DNA from: DAOUTY01 sp964453665
Lineage (GTDB): Bacteria; Chloroflexota; Dehalococcoidia; SZUA-161
Direction: 5' to 3'
Assembly: GCA_964453665.1 (NCBI GenBank)
Contig: CAYVQT010000059.1
Span: forward strand, 1 to 18,045
DNA length: 18,045 bases
Part shown: piece by piece, positions 1 to 7,731 of the stretch
Position numbering within the stretch: position 1 is the stretch's first letter
Layout: each line of letters begins with the position of its first letter
The notes under the pieces: model-generated
What the model was told of the DNA's origin: nothing
Databases searched by the model: none
Seen by the model: only the letters and a program-made list of their open reading frames with translations
Program-made: the position numbers and the translations under genes

Positions 1-750
1 GACTTCAACTCCGACCAGGCCATCGGAATCTTCGATGAGGCCAAAGTCGAAGCCCAGAGCTTTAATTGGGACCTCTCACTCGACAACATAGAGGTTGAAA
101 CATATTCCAACGCCCTCTTCGGAATTCCCCCGCTGAAGGACAAACTGCGCCTGACAAAACCCGTATGGACAAGCGTACCCGGCTTCGATGAGAAAATGGA
201 GAAGCAATTCAAGCTGCTGGAGAAAATAGCGGCTAAAGCCAAAGAACAGAACGTACTGCTGAATTTAAAAAGCCTGATATCGAGAGACGGCACATTTATC
301 AATCATGCAGCCGAGATATTTTCCCGTGCTGCTGAAAAGGCGCAGGAACACAGTATAACCCTGGACCTGCCGCCGCTCATACCTAAAACCGAGAGGGAAT
401 GCGGCTTTATTAAGGATAGAATCGCCTTTGTCAGTTGGGACGGCTACGTCAGGCCCTGCAACAATCTTTACCATTCATATATGTGTTATGTCAACGATAG
501 AGAGAAGAGCATTACCAGTGTAAGCTTCGGAAACGTCCTGCAGCATGACTTAAGGGAGATATGGAACTCGAGGGACTATCGCAGTTTTCGCAGACAGGTA
601 GACAGGTTTGACTTCGCGCCCTGTGGAGACTGCCCTCACGCTGACGGTTGTTATGCTTTACTCGCTCCCGTGTTCCGCAAGGACTGCTACGATTATTCCC
701 TACCCTGCGGTGATTGTCCCTGGGCCAGGGGCATTCTGCAATGTATGTGA
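1..750 (+). CDS. radical SAM/SPASM protein, C-terminal part (probable tungsten-cofactor oxidoreductase maturase)
   Basis: The frame is open from the first base, so the start and the radical SAM core lie upstream of the window; 249 codons are visible. The C-terminal third is a SPASM-type cysteine-rich domain: a Cys in 'ECGF', 'VRPCNN', 'YMCYV', then 'CGDCPHADGC', 'KDC' and 'CGDCPWARGILQC'. Such cysteines ligate auxiliary [4Fe-4S] clusters in radical SAM maturases. The segment 'FGNVLQHDLREIWNS' is the usual 'G(N)...l.eIWns' stretch before the last cysteine group. The ending 'CGDCPWARGILQC' is, from memory, like the maturases found beside tungsten aldehyde:ferredoxin oxidoreductases. If so, the target enzyme should be encoded just outside the window. 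The SPASM assignment is firm; the tungstoenzyme link is less so. The stop codon is 13 bp from the end of a convergent gene. Confidence 0.8.
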   Translation, partial: DFNSDQAIGIFDEAKVEAQSFNWDLSLDNIEVETYSNALFGIPPLKDKLRLTKPVWTSVPGFDEKMEKQFKLLEKIAAKAKEQNVLLNLKSLISRDGTFINHAAEIFSRAAEKAQEHSITLDLPPLIPKTERECGFIKDRIAFVSWDGYVRPCNNLYHSYMCYVNDREKSITSVSFGNVLQHDLREIWNSRDYRSFRRQVDRFDFAPCGDCPHADGCYALLAPVFRKDCYDYSLPCGDCPWARGILQCM

Positions 751-763
751 GTTAAACGATTTC

Positions 764-1081
764 CTACTTCTTTTCTCCTGCCGGATAAGGTATATCCGGG
801 TTATCACCCCTGACAACCTTAACTGCGTATTCAGTGCTGTCTTTATCCGGCCTTATCTCGTAGCTGATATCCATAAGCTTCCACAGGCACCGTTTATTAC
901 ATGCGGGGGAACGAGGCAGAACTTCTCCTCTTAAAAGATAAACAGTTCGCTGGCCTTCCGGGGGGGTGCAATCGGTAGGTTCGACATGCTCAACAAACTC
1001 GTAAGTGCCGTCAATCGGTGCCCGGGCTGCACTTCTGAGTGTTACGCCGACCTGGATATCTAACGTCTTCTTCTTTTCCAT
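764..1081 (-). CDS. small YjzC-like protein
   Basis: This gene encodes a 105-residue protein. An earlier in-frame codon exists, but the ATG at 1081 is preferred because AAGGGGGC lies at ribosome-binding distance before it, and the protein then begins MEKKKTLDIQVG. The core reads 'RAPIDGTYEFVEH', then 'RTVYLLRGEVLPRSP' and 'CLWKLMD'. This follows the layout of the short YjzC family, where 'aPnnG.Y.e.ge' is followed by a 'GD.FP....' segment and an aromatic 'W' block; that is a resemblance by eye. There are three cysteines, two of them in CNKRC, which could bind metal or form a disulfide. No signal peptide or membrane segment is visible. It converges on the SPASM gene and diverges from the acyl-CoA dehydrogenase gene with about 100 bp between the starts. 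The function is unknown. Confidence 0.65.
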   Translation of the reverse strand: MEKKKTLDIQVGVTLRSAARAPIDGTYEFVEHVEPTDCTPPEGQRTVYLLRGEVLPRSPACNKRCLWKLMDISYEIRPDKDSTEYAVKVVRGDNPDIPYPAGEKK

Positions 1082-1100
1082 GTAAGCCCCCTTAATAGGT

Positions 1101-1129
1101 TTGACTAAATACTGAAGGTATTTTATCAT
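1101..1129 (+). promoter_or_regulatory. probable sigma-70 promoter of the acyl-CoA dehydrogenase gene
   Basis: TTGACT (1101-1106) is followed after exactly 17 bp by TATCAT (1124-1129). Each differs from the consensus hexamers by one base. A transcript would start near 1136, about 45 bp before the ATG at 1181. The site lies in the intergenic region shared with the divergent YjzC-like gene. Confidence 0.6.
1107..1123. promoter_or_regulatory. perfect inverted repeat in the promoter spacer, candidate operator
   Basis: AAATACTGAAGGTATTT is a perfect 6-bp inverted repeat with a 5-bp centre. It fills the entire 17-bp gap between the -35 and -10 hexamers. A dimeric repressor bound here would block RNA polymerase. 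Which regulator binds it is unknown, and no regulator gene is adjacent. Confidence 0.4.
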
Positions 1130-1180
1130 ATCAGTGCGCTTTTTTAAACTCCCCGTCTCTTACGAAAGGAGCTAGCATAC

Positions 1181-2368
1181 ATGGATTTCGGTTTCTCTGA
1201 GAAAGAGGAGACACTGCGGAAAGAACTGAAGGACTTTGCCAAAAATGAACTGCCACCCGACTGGAGAGGCGGCGGATACGCCGAAGAATACGGCAACGAC
1301 TATAGCTGGGAGGTGGCTCAGCGGACTTCCAAGAAACTGTCCCAGCGAGGCTGGCTCACAATGGCCTGGCCCAGGGAGTATGGCGGTCTCGCTGCCACCC
1401 ACACTGAATACCTTATCTATCGCGAGGAGATGGCATATAACCTGGTGCCCGGCACCGACATGGGTGTGGGCGGTGTAAGCTGGATAGGCCAATCCCTGAT
1501 ACTCTTCGGTAGCGAAGAGCAAAAGAAAAAACACCTGTCGGGCATCTCTGCCGGCGAGACCTACTGGTGCACCGGTTACAGCGAGCCCGAGGCCGGTTCT
1601 GACCTCGCCGCCCTGAAATGCCGGGCCGTTAATAAAGGCGACGAGTACATTATCAACGGACAGAAAGTCTGGACAAGCGCCGCCCACCGCGCTTCCTGGT
1701 GCTGGCTGGGAGTAATGACCGATCCCGACGCACCCAGACACAAAGGCATCAGCGTCTTTCTTGTCGATATGAAAACCCCGGGCGTCACAGTTAACCCTCT
1801 AATCAATCTTGCCGATTGCCCCGAAAATTCCGAGATCTTCTTCGACGACGTACATATCCCGGCCGATTCCCTCGTGGGAGAGGAAAACCAGGGCTGGAAG
1901 GTCATTATGACAGCCCTCTCTTTCGAAAGGACCGCCGGTATCGATTTCCTGGGAAGAAACCGCCGTATGGTAGACGAGCTGATTAAGTACACCAGCGAGA
2001 CCAGGCGCAACGATAAAACACTCAGCAATGACACCATTGTCCGTCATAAGCTGGCCGAATTCGCCATTGAGTGCGAAGTGGGGCGTCTACTTTGCTATAA
2101 CATCGCCTCCATGGAAGACAAGGGTCTCATCCCTGACTACCAGGCCTCAATGGGCAAGAATTTCTGCGCCGAGCTTGGTCAGAGGCTTTCAAATGCCGGA
2201 CTGGGGATGATGGGCCTCTACGGCCAGATGGGGCCTGTAGCTGAAGCCCCGATCCGCGGTATGATCCAGACTGTCTACCTGTTCAGCGTTGGCGACACCA
2301 TCGGCGCAGGTACGTCGGAGATCAATCGCACTGTCATAGCTACCAGGGGATTGGGACTGCCGCGCTAG
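1181..2368 (+). CDS. acyl-CoA dehydrogenase
   Basis: This 395-residue flavoprotein would catalyse FAD-dependent alpha,beta-dehydrogenation of an acyl-CoA thioester in the cytoplasm. It has the full length of the family. The central flavin/substrate motif reads 'YWCTGYSEPEAGSDLAALK' and the C-terminal signature reads 'IGAGTSEINRTVIATRGLGLPR'. The usual C-terminal catalytic Glu position of medium-chain enzymes is not acidic here ('GAGTSE'). Glu249 in 'LSFERTAG' lies where isovaleryl-CoA and long-chain dehydrogenases carry their base, so it is the likely catalytic base. That alignment was made by eye. The ATG is preceded by a clear AAAGGAG site. The gene stands alone downstream of its own promoter and converges on two CoA-transferase genes that may supply CoA thioesters. 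The substrate cannot be told from sequence. Some early residues are rich in acidic and basic side chains, as is normal for the N-terminal helical domain. Confidence 0.93.
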   Translation: MDFGFSEKEETLRKELKDFAKNELPPDWRGGGYAEEYGNDYSWEVAQRTSKKLSQRGWLTMAWPREYGGLAATHTEYLIYREEMAYNLVPGTDMGVGGVSWIGQSLILFGSEEQKKKHLSGISAGETYWCTGYSEPEAGSDLAALKCRAVNKGDEYIINGQKVWTSAAHRASWCWLGVMTDPDAPRHKGISVFLVDMKTPGVTVNPLINLADCPENSEIFFDDVHIPADSLVGEENQGWKVIMTALSFERTAGIDFLGRNRRMVDELIKYTSETRRNDKTLSNDTIVRHKLAEFAIECEVGRLLCYNIASMEDKGLIPDYQASMGKNFCAELGQRLSNAGLGMMGLYGQMGPVAEAPIRGMIQTVYLFSVGDTIGAGTSEINRTVIATRGLGLPR

Positions 2369-2665
2369 TATCGGCTGCAGCAAGTTATCAGCTTTCAGCT
2401 TTTTCTATCGGTTCCACACAAGAGGCACCTATCAAGGAATCATGAAGATAGCTATTCCATGTGCCGTTCGTGGTGAGCTTGTCGAACCATGAACGGCCCT
2501 TCGACAGGATCAGGGCGAACGGAAGAAAGCTTACGCTAAAGATGGCTCAATTACTGAGCATGTGCAGAACTTTACCGGCCATCAAAAGGAGAAATCCCCC
2601 TATAAAGAGGGGCTTGTACTAAGGTGGTGTACCTGCTGTATGCTTCTTTATACGGCAAAATCCGC
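2369..2665. other. intergenic region between convergent genes
   Basis: About 300 bp separate the convergent acyl-CoA dehydrogenase and CoA-transferase genes. The region holds the palindromic repeat at 2464-2522. It also has a weak hairpin at 2597-2612 (CCCCT/AGGGG) that, read on the minus strand, precedes a T-rich stretch and might end the CoA-transferase transcript. No coding sequence is apparent. Confidence 0.5.
2464..2522. repeat. dispersed palindromic repeat, copy 1
   Basis: Two units of the form CCGTTCG...TGA...TGTCGAA face each other. One starts at 2464 on the plus strand; the other ends at 2522 on the minus strand. The whole element begins with CCGTTCG and ends with CGAACGG. It lies between two convergent genes and could fold into a long hairpin. 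A related element is at 7544-7617. Similar repeats are widespread in several bacterial phyla. Confidence 0.7.
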
Positions 2666-3874
2666 TCAGTAAATTACCTTGTCCTCAATGAGTTGGGCGA
2701 TCTCTTCTTTCGTTCTTGACAGCAGTTCACCGAAAACGTAATCATTATGCTCGCCGAGAAGAGGGGCATATCGGCGAACTTCACACGGAGTATCACTGAG
2801 CTTGAAGGCTATCCCCGCGATGATATCAACACCGGTCGCTGGATGCTCAACCTGCAAATGAGTCCCTCTTGCTTCGAACTGGTGGTCGGAGAATCTCTCC
2901 ATCAAGTCAAGGCAGGGAGCTGCGGCCACCCCCTCACTTTGCAGTGTATTCATGACTTCGTAGTCGGTGTGCCCGACAGTCCAGCCGGACACAAGCCTGT
3001 CCAGTTCATCCTGGTTTTTCATCCTGTTGAACTTATCACTGAACCTTACATCCTCGGTCCAGGGTGGATTTCCAATAGCCTTGCAGAAGCCCAGCCACTC
3101 ATCGTCGGTCTTAACTGCGATAGAGACCCACCTTCCCTCCCCCGAACACGGGTAATTGTTATGAGGAGCCATTACCGGACTTCGGTTCCCGGTTGTCCCC
3201 ATCACCCTGCCATTCATAAAGTACTCCATGAACGCTTCACCGATGGTAGAAGCACCGACCTCTATCTGGGCCATGTCTATATACTGCCCCTTCCCCGTCC
3301 TTTCACGATAGTAAAGCGCGGAGAGTACCGCGAAAGCGCCATGTATTGCCGAGTTAACATCGAGATACGGTGTCTGCTCCCCCAGCACCCTTTCACCGGG
3401 ATATCCAATCAGGCTCGAGTATCCGCAGAGCGCGCCCAACGATGGAGCATACGTGACAATATCCGAAAGAGGCCCGTACTGCCCGGCGGCCGGCAGGGAT
3501 ATCATGACAAGCTTTGGATTGACCTTACTCAGAACCCCGTATTCAAGGCCCAGGTTCCTCAACCCCTTGGGCGAAAAGTTCTCCACCGCCACGTCGCTTA
3601 TGCTAATCAGTTCTTTTATCAGATCCGCCCCCCTGGGATCGGACATGTCCACGGTGATACCCAGCTTATTACGATTCATGCTGTGAAATACAAAGTCCGT
3701 CTCCGGGCCCACTGTCGAACGGCCCGGCGTCAGCCTGGCGCTGTCAAGCCTCTTGTTCGTCTCCACCTTGATTACTTCAGCTCCCATATCTGCCAGGAGC
3801 ATTCCCAGTAAAGGGCCGGCCCATACCCATGAGAAATCAACTACGCGGTAACCCTGTAGAGGATAAACTGCCAT
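2666..3874 (-). CDS. CaiB/BaiF family III CoA-transferase
   Basis: This 402-residue enzyme would transfer CoA between carboxylic acids, by way of an aspartyl-CoA thioester in this family. The N-terminal CoA-binding Rossmann part reads 'GYRVVDFSWVWAGPLLGMLLADMGAEVIKVE' with 'NRNKLGITVDM' near residues 67-77. The catalytic aspartate is visible as Asp172 in 'TPYLDVNSA', 21 residues before 'TGKGQYIDM', which matches the spacing of formyl-CoA transferase. The C-terminal 'PLLGEHNDYVFGELL' is also typical. The length is normal. The ATG has GGGAGAAG upstream. The gene lies 24 bp after the 3899-5110 homologue, so the two form an operon. They may act as a pair, as subunits of a heteromeric transferase or as enzymes for different acids. 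The substrate is unknown; acids that would feed the neighbouring acyl-CoA dehydrogenase are plausible. Confidence 0.92.
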   Translation of the reverse strand: MAVYPLQGYRVVDFSWVWAGPLLGMLLADMGAEVIKVETNKRLDSARLTPGRSTVGPETDFVFHSMNRNKLGITVDMSDPRGADLIKELISISDVAVENFSPKGLRNLGLEYGVLSKVNPKLVMISLPAAGQYGPLSDIVTYAPSLGALCGYSSLIGYPGERVLGEQTPYLDVNSAIHGAFAVLSALYYRERTGKGQYIDMAQIEVGASTIGEAFMEYFMNGRVMGTTGNRSPVMAPHNNYPCSGEGRWVSIAVKTDDEWLGFCKAIGNPPWTEDVRFSDKFNRMKNQDELDRLVSGWTVGHTDYEVMNTLQSEGVAAAPCLDLMERFSDHQFEARGTHLQVEHPATGVDIIAGIAFKLSDTPCEVRRYAPLLGEHNDYVFGELLSRTKEEIAQLIEDKVIY

Positions 3875-3898
3875 CTCAATGCTTCTCCCTCGTCTATA

Positions 3899-5110
3899 TC
3901 AGATAATCCCGCCTCTTCGCATCCTCACCAGATCCTCATTGGAGTACCCCAACCGACCACAGTAAATCTCTTCATTATGCTCCCCCAGTAAAGGTGCCGG
4001 TCGCTCCAGCTTCCAAGGGGTCTCCGAAAATTTATAGGGCGCTCCCGGATATTTCAGCGTACCCGTATAGCGCCGGTCCATCTCCTCAAAATAGTCCCGT
4101 TCCTCGAAATGGGCGTCATTCGCAACCTCGTCCACACTTCTCACCGGTGCAAATGTTATCTGCCCTTGCCGACATATTTCGAATACCTCTTCTTTCGTGT
4201 GTTCTATCAGCCAGGCTTCCACTAAAGAATCGACCTCGTCCGCATGTTCGAATGCCATCATGATTCTGTCTCTGAACCTTGGATCACTCATCCATTCCAG
4301 GCTTCCCATAGCCTCCAGGAATCTCTTCCACTGATAACCTTGAATAGCAATCAAACACATATAGCCATCTTTACAGGGCAGGATGCACCAGGGATACACG
4401 CTGATCGTACGGTGCCCCGCCCTGATACTCTTTCGTCCCTCAAAGACACCCAGATGTACACCGTGGCCAAGATGAATAGTGGCCCACACTTCAGCTTCCG
4501 ATACATCCACATGCTGCCCCAACCCCGTCGACATCCGTGAAAACAAAGCGCCAAATGTCGATGCGGCGCCCATGGAGCCGCTCTGGTAATGACTCTGCGA
4601 AAGTGCCGGGGCTAAAGGCTCCCGGCCATGTTCTCCGGTACGCATAGTCTGTCCGCCGAGCGCAGCCGTATTGATTGCGTAGCCTTTATAATCTCTGTAG
4701 GGCCCGGTCTGCCCGAATGGTGTGATCGAGGTTACTATAAGACGGGGGTTTAACTCCCTCAATGCAGCGTAGTCAAGCTTCAAGTCTGCCATCTGCTTAG
4801 GCGGATTACTCTCAACAAAAACATCTGCATCCTTAAGAAGCTCTTTCAGTACTTTCTGTCCTGTCCGCTTCCTTACGTTCAGCGTAGTGCCCAGCTTGTT
4901 GCCGTTAAGATATAGGAAAAGTCCGCTTCGCTCGGGATGAGGAATATCATCGGGAAAAGGCCCGTAGCGCCTTGATTCGTCACCGATACCCGGCTCCTCG
5001 ACCTTTATCACTTCGGCACCGAGATCAGCCATCAGCTTGGTACAATAGGGTGCCGAAATGAAGCTGCCATATTCCACTACCTTTAGCCCAGTAAGCGCCT
5101 GCTCTGTCAC
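3899..5110 (-). CDS. CaiB/BaiF family III CoA-transferase homologue with altered catalytic position
   Basis: The protein has 403 residues from a GTG start at 5110. GGAGG sits 8 bp upstream of that GTG, whereas a TTG five codons earlier would put the site inside the gene. It has family hallmarks: 'GLKVVEYGSFISAPYCTKLMADLGAEVIKVEEP', 'LNGNKLGTTLNV', 'TPFGQTGPYRDYKGY' and C-terminal 'PAPLLGEHNEEIYCG'. In the region that should hold the nucleophilic Asp it reads 'ALSQSHYQSG'. Counting back 21 residues from 'TGLGQ', as in the neighbouring gene, puts His174 where Asp172 lies in the neighbour, and no Asp occurs nearby. It may therefore be a non-catalytic subunit of a heteromer with its operon partner, or use different chemistry. 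Both are inference. It is first in a two-gene operon; no convincing promoter was found in the 280 bp upstream. Confidence 0.9.
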   Translation of the reverse strand: MTEQALTGLKVVEYGSFISAPYCTKLMADLGAEVIKVEEPGIGDESRRYGPFPDDIPHPERSGLFLYLNGNKLGTTLNVRKRTGQKVLKELLKDADVFVESNPPKQMADLKLDYAALRELNPRLIVTSITPFGQTGPYRDYKGYAINTAALGGQTMRTGEHGREPLAPALSQSHYQSGSMGAASTFGALFSRMSTGLGQHVDVSEAEVWATIHLGHGVHLGVFEGRKSIRAGHRTISVYPWCILPCKDGYMCLIAIQGYQWKRFLEAMGSLEWMSDPRFRDRIMMAFEHADEVDSLVEAWLIEHTKEEVFEICRQGQITFAPVRSVDEVANDAHFEERDYFEEMDRRYTGTLKYPGAPYKFSETPWKLERPAPLLGEHNEEIYCGRLGYSNEDLVRMRRGGII

Positions 5111-5391
5111 CTGTCGAACCTCCAACTATGCACCTGACTTTCCTTTTAAAAACACAGCGTTCGTATCCGGATGAAACTAATTTCTTGAGCTTTAATTCAT
5201 CGTGCGGCAACTTCGCTATTATGACCGAATCCCACCGCCTGAGCAACCCTGGAACAAGATGAAATCGCTATCAATTGAGGATTTTATCTAACGGAAGTAA
5301 CCGGTCCGTTGGCTATCTCCTACTCCTACAGGACAGCGATACTGAGAAGCGAGACGCGCTACGCCACTATGAGGAGTCCCGTAGCCGTGAT

Positions 5392-5862
5392 TCAACGAGA
5401 TTCATCGCCTGGTGGCAGTTCCATTTGCTCTTCGGGAATCTCACGTCCACCCCGTACCCCAAAACCCTTCTCAATCAAAGGGTCCCTGCTCTTATGCGGG
5501 CCCTTGCCCTCATAATCATCCAGCGCCTTGTGCATGGCGTCAGCGGCAAGATTGGAGCAGTGCATCTTTCCCAGCGGAAGTCCTCCCAACGCCTCGGCAA
5601 CTGCTTCATTGGTCACTTCGCGGGCCTCCACTATAGACCTGCCCTTCACCATCTCGGTGATCATGCTTGAGGTGGCGATGGCCGCACCGCAGCCGAAGGT
5701 TTGGAATTTGATATCATCGATGCGTTTATCCTTTACTTTTATGAATATCTTGATAACATCCCCGCAAATGGAGCTGCCGATCAAACCCACACCGTCAGCG
5801 TCGGGTATTGATCCAACATTGCGGGGATTCGAAAAATGCTCCAAAACAGTTTCGCTATACAT
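5392..5862 (-). CDS. nifU: Fe-S cluster assembly scaffold NifU/IscU type
   Basis: This 156-residue scaffold would receive sulfur from the cysteine desulfurase and build [2Fe-2S]/[4Fe-4S] clusters in the cytoplasm. 'MYSETVLEHFSNPRNVG' is the classic N-terminus. The three cluster-ligand cysteines are Cys33 in 'SSICGD', Cys58 in 'FGCGAAIATSS' and Cys102 in 'KMHCSNLAADA', with Asp35 after the first. The motif before Cys33 is 'GSSICGD' where 'GNPxCGD' is more usual. The LPPVK-like segment reads 'GGLPLGKMHC'. After residue 120 there is a polar tail ending 'PPGDESR', without the NifU C-terminal Nfu domain, as in clostridial-type NifU. An ATG four codons upstream is possible, but GGGGGG precedes the one chosen. 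It overlaps the end of nifS by 8 bp, so the two are translationally coupled. Confidence 0.93.
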   Translation of the reverse strand: MYSETVLEHFSNPRNVGSIPDADGVGLIGSSICGDVIKIFIKVKDKRIDDIKFQTFGCGAAIATSSMITEMVKGRSIVEAREVTNEAVAEALGGLPLGKMHCSNLAADAMHKALDDYEGKGPHKSRDPLIEKGFGVRGGREIPEEQMELPPGDESR

Positions 5863-7060
5863 CGTTCCCCCCATTCCGTTCTTTTACCGCCACCAGTGGC
5901 GACATCGCCCTCAACCTCTCCGCTATACCCGGCAGTATATTAATCACATAATCGATCTCATCATCGGTATTGGCAGGACCTAATGAAAACCGCAAGCTGC
6001 CATGAGCCAGTTCAGCAGATAGCCCTGTAGCGAGGAGGACATGGGAAGGCTCCTCGGCGCCCGCCGTGCAGGCGGAGCCGCTCGACGCAGCCACACCCTG
6101 CAGCTCCAGATTGAGTAATATCGATTCCCCTTCAATATACTGGAAAGATATATTTGCATTGTTGGGCAGCCGCAATGTCGGGTGCCCGTTTAAATAGGTG
6201 TCCTCTATCCGGGTAAGTATTCCCTCGATAAGCCTGTCCCGCAGTCTCTGGCAATGTCTGCTGCTATTTTCCCTGTTCTCAGCAGCCAGTCTGAGGGCTG
6301 TTGCCGTTCCAACGATTCCGGCGACGTTCTCCGTCCCCGCCCTGCGGCTTCCCTCCTGAGCGCCGCCGATCTGCTGCGAAATAAACGGAGTCCCCTCTTT
6401 CAAGTAAAGGATGCCCATTCCCTTGGGGCCATAGAACTTGTGAGCTGAAAGACTAAGCATATCAATACCAAGTTTTCCCACATCAAGATCAAGCGCCCCG
6501 GCACTCTGGACAGCATCGGTATGGAACAGAACTCTGTTCCGCTTAGCATTTGCTTTAACCAGCCTTGCAAGCTCAGCCACAGGCTCAACTGTCCCGATCT
6601 CGTTATTGGCCAGCATAATGCTTATTAACACAGTCTTGTCGGTTATTGCCCTTTCCAGGTCCTCCATACTAATCATTCCAAATTTATCTACCGGCAGGTA
6701 AGTGACCTCAAAGCCACATTTCTCCAGGTATTTACAGGTGTTGAGCACAGCATGATGCTCAATAACCGAGGTTATAATATGATTGCCTTCCTCTTTTAGC
6801 GCAAACGCAGTCCCTTTCAGCGCGGCATTGTCAGACTCAGTGCCTCCGCTGGTGAAAATTATTTCGTCCGTCCTGCATCCCAATACCGAAGATACGGTCG
6901 TCCTCGCCTCGTCAACCGCCCTGCGCGCTTCCTGTCCTATGCTATAAATGCCGGATGGATTGCCATACTTATGGCTAAAATAGGGCAGCATCATCTCCAA
7001 AACAGTGGGATGCACGGGTGTTGTTGCCGCATGGTCCATATATATTGTTCTACGTTCCAC
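5855..7060 (-). CDS. nifS: cysteine desulfurase, NifS/IscS type
   Basis: This PLP enzyme of about 401 residues removes sulfur from cysteine and hands a persulfide to NifU. 'IYMDHAATTPVHP' is the standard N-terminus. The PLP lysine is Lys208 in 'SLSAHKFYGPKG'. The persulfide cysteine is Cys331 in 'SSGSACTAGAEEPSHVL', in a loop typical of group I enzymes. 'HTDAVQSAG' and 'GTENVAGIVG' are also diagnostic. Three closely spaced starts are possible: TTG 7075, ATG 7069 and GTG 7060. I chose the GTG because TTGGAG lies 9 bp before it; the others lack a well-spaced site. It is the middle gene of rrf2-nifS-nifU, 23 bp after the regulator and overlapping nifU by 8 bp. It probably serves general Fe-S assembly and perhaps tRNA thiolation; nothing here indicates nitrogen fixation. 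Confidence 0.95.
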   Translation of the reverse strand: MERRTIYMDHAATTPVHPTVLEMMLPYFSHKYGNPSGIYSIGQEARRAVDEARTTVSSVLGCRTDEIIFTSGGTESDNAALKGTAFALKEEGNHIITSVIEHHAVLNTCKYLEKCGFEVTYLPVDKFGMISMEDLERAITDKTVLISIMLANNEIGTVEPVAELARLVKANAKRNRVLFHTDAVQSAGALDLDVGKLGIDMLSLSAHKFYGPKGMGILYLKEGTPFISQQIGGAQEGSRRAGTENVAGIVGTATALRLAAENRENSSRHCQRLRDRLIEGILTRIEDTYLNGHPTLRLPNNANISFQYIEGESILLNLELQGVAASSGSACTAGAEEPSHVLLATGLSAELAHGSLRFSLGPANTDDEIDYVINILPGIAERLRAMSPLVAVKERNGGNDV

Positions 7061-7083
7061 TTTTCCCATCTCCAAACAAGCGG

Positions 7084-7512
7084 TTAGCGAACGCTCAGCT
7101 CTCCGCTATGAGAAATATCCGCAAGGGTGGTTGCATCGAGTACATGAGTAATGTTATCTCGCATAGTTTCCCAGAAGGTCTTTGAGGGGCATTCCATTTC
7201 CCTCTTGCATGAGCCTGGCTTCCCAGCCTCCGATGCGCATTCGGCAAGTGCAATGGGCCCCTCCAAAGCACGATACACCTGGCCCGCGGTTATCGAAGCC
7301 GGGTCAGCGGCCAACTGATAACCTCCATATACCCCGCGCGTGCTCTCCACCAGTCCCGCCTTGCGCAGAGCGGCCATAAGCTGCTCCAAATAGCTGAACG
7401 AGATGTTCTCCGTCCTGGCAATATCCGCCAGTGGCACCGGCCCGCCGGGATAACTACGTGCCAGGCTCACCATTGCCCGCAGACCGTAATGCGCCCTGCT
7501 TGAGAACTTCAA
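7084..7512 (-). CDS. Rrf2-family transcriptional regulator, IscR-like
   Basis: This 142-residue winged-helix regulator begins at a TTG preceded by GGAGGA. The DNA-binding part is 'MKFSSRAHYGLRAMVSLARS...ADIARTENISFSYLEQLMAALRKAGLVESTRGVYGGYQLA', typical of Rrf2/IscR. Three cysteines at 92, 102 and 108 lie in the region where IscR holds its [2Fe-2S] cluster (92, 98 and 104 in E. coli). The spacing is longer between the first two. It probably senses Fe-S status and controls its own operon, since nifS and nifU follow directly. No confident operator could be read upstream. A palindromic repeat begins 32 bp upstream of its start codon. Confidence 0.92.
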   Translation of the reverse strand: MKFSSRAHYGLRAMVSLARSYPGGPVPLADIARTENISFSYLEQLMAALRKAGLVESTRGVYGGYQLAADPASITAGQVYRALEGPIALAECASEAGKPGSCKREMECPSKTFWETMRDNITHVLDATTLADISHSGELSVR

Positions 7513-7543
7513 ACCGGTAATTCCTCCGAAAACAATATCTTAA

Positions 7544-7617
7544 CCGTTCGCCCTGAGCCTGTCGAAGGGAGCCTGCCGAAGGGCTATTCATTGTTCGACA
7601 AGCCTGTACTGAGCGGA
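7544..7617. repeat. dispersed palindromic repeat, copy 2
   Basis: A unit starting CCGTTCGCCCTGAG and continuing to GTCGAAGGG (7544-7569) is followed by a partial tandem copy (GCCTGCCGAAGGG, 7571-7583). Then comes an inverted variant ending GAGCGG (7591-7616). It is the same repeat family as 2464-2522 but more degenerate. It lies directly upstream of the Rrf2 gene, within its likely promoter region. Confidence 0.65.
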
Positions 7618-7731
7618 GACGCAGCGCTCATGACAGATTCATATTCAGGAATAATTCCTAGTAATCCGGTAGGGATTCTAGCATCAGCAGTCCCTGATGT
7701 CAACGATGTGTTATGCACTCAGCTACGTAGC

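Noticed and set aside
1172..1741. Minus-strand 189-codon frame
   Set aside because: It is antisense to the acyl-CoA dehydrogenase, with no ribosome site and no recognisable motif.
2747..3811. Long plus-strand open frame of 354 codons
   Set aside because: It lies wholly opposite the family III CoA-transferase gene, whose motifs are unmistakable. Its translation is low-complexity-like and lacks any domain.
5275..5983. Plus-strand frames opposite nifU
   Set aside because: They are shadows of the NifU and NifS coding strand. The region 5111-5391 itself shows no gene or clear terminator.
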